NCBI GenBank assembly: GCA_030618315.1
Contig: JAUXDO010000072.1
Location: 1 to 6,049 of the forward strand
Length of the DNA stretch: 6,049 bases
Reading direction: 5' to 3'
Source: Candidatus Peregrinibacteria bacterium
Lineage (GTDB): Bacteria > Patescibacteriota > Gracilibacteria > UM-FILTER-43-11
Of this stretch, positions 5,952 to 6,049 are shown one piece after another. A program made the translations under genes and the position numbers. Numbering within the stretch: position 1 is the first letter of the stretch; each line of letters opens with the position of its first letter. The notes under the pieces were generated by a model. That model was not told the origin of the DNA. It saw only the letters and a list, made by a program, of their open reading frames with translations, and did no database searches.

Positions 5952-6029
5952 GTGGTCTTATTTTATTATGATCAATTGTATTACTAATAACACTAAAATA
6001 GGTCCACGCGAGTAATCTCGTAGCCCTAC
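5928..6029. repeat. Cloverleaf-like inverted repeat with two nested side hairpins
   Basis: An outer stem GTAGGGCT (5928-5935) pairs with AGCCCTAC (6022-6029). An inner stem pairs 5952-5965 with 5994-6007 (GTGG with CCAC and TATTTTA with TAAAATA, with one mismatch and one G-T wobble between them). Between outer and inner stems each side carries its own hairpin: GTCCTG-GTTA-CAGGAC on the left and CGAG-TAAT-CTCG (6009-6020) on the right. The result is a four-way junction with a 28-nt terminal loop. It is not a tRNA: there is no T-loop motif, no CCA end and no normal anticodon arm. Confidence 0.75.
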
Positions 6030-6033
6030 ACGA

Positions 6034-6047
6034 TCCGCCGCGGCGGA
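6034..6047. repeat. 14-bp palindrome TCCGCCGCGGCGGA, downstream copy
   Basis: Exact second copy of the palindrome at 2891-2904, lying 4 bp after the cloverleaf-like repeat and 2 bp from the window end. Any larger element it belongs to would continue outside the window. Confidence 0.9.
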
Positions 6048-6049
6048 CT

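Noticed and set aside
5936..5965. Intrinsic terminator of uvrA
   Set aside because: The GTCCTG/CAGGAC hairpin is followed by GTGG and then only a broken T-rich stretch, which itself pairs in the larger repeat. A terminator role cannot be claimed.
5928..6029. tRNA gene suggested by the cloverleaf-like fold
   Set aside because: No T-arm motif, no recognisable anticodon loop, and stem lengths do not fit a tRNA.

Overview
This is a bacterial window, moderately AT-rich, with one GTG start and no recognisable Shine-Dalgarno sites. Missing ribosome-binding motifs, a membrane DUF3307-type gene and a CHASE2 cyclase would fit a Bacteroidota/Ignavibacteriota-like or related uncultured lineage. That placement is inference: nothing here fixes the taxonomy.

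Layout. Positions 1-1404 (+) hold the 3' part of a CHASE2 / three-helix / class III adenylate cyclase gene whose 5' end lies outside the window. Converging on it at 1475-2020 (-) is a small polytopic membrane protein resembling DUF3307. Upstream of that on the same strand, at 2146-2538, is a 130-residue stand-alone cyclic-nucleotide-binding (CNB) protein. A 439-bp divergent gap separates it from a complete uvrA at 2978-5872 (+), the nucleotide-excision-repair damage sensor. The last 177 bp is a non-coding, hairpin-rich tail.

How the genes relate. The cyclase and the CNB protein could be producer and receptor of cAMP, since both keep their key residues. The CNB protein has no DNA-binding or enzymatic output domain, so any output goes through an unseen partner. 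DUF3307 and CNB genes are codirectional and might be cotranscribed, but a large potential hairpin lies between them. uvrA looks like ordinary housekeeping and is probably functionally unrelated.

The unusual part is the non-coding DNA. All three gaps between genes contain long imperfect inverted repeats whose two arms are arrays of 7-bp units in matching phase (1402-1472, 2024-2139, 2589-2788). Two of the gaps are filled almost edge to edge. A one-armed run of four identical 7-mers (1177-1204) also sits in frame inside the cyclase gene. The third array encloses a perfect 36-bp palindrome. The tail after uvrA is a different family: tandem units of a GTRGGGMTG-type leader plus a mini-hairpin whose stem changes sequence but stays paired. 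The last of these folds on paper into a four-way, cloverleaf-like junction. An identical 14-bp palindrome occurs on both sides of uvrA. These repeats are the best candidates for something undescribed; the protein-coding genes are recognisable families.
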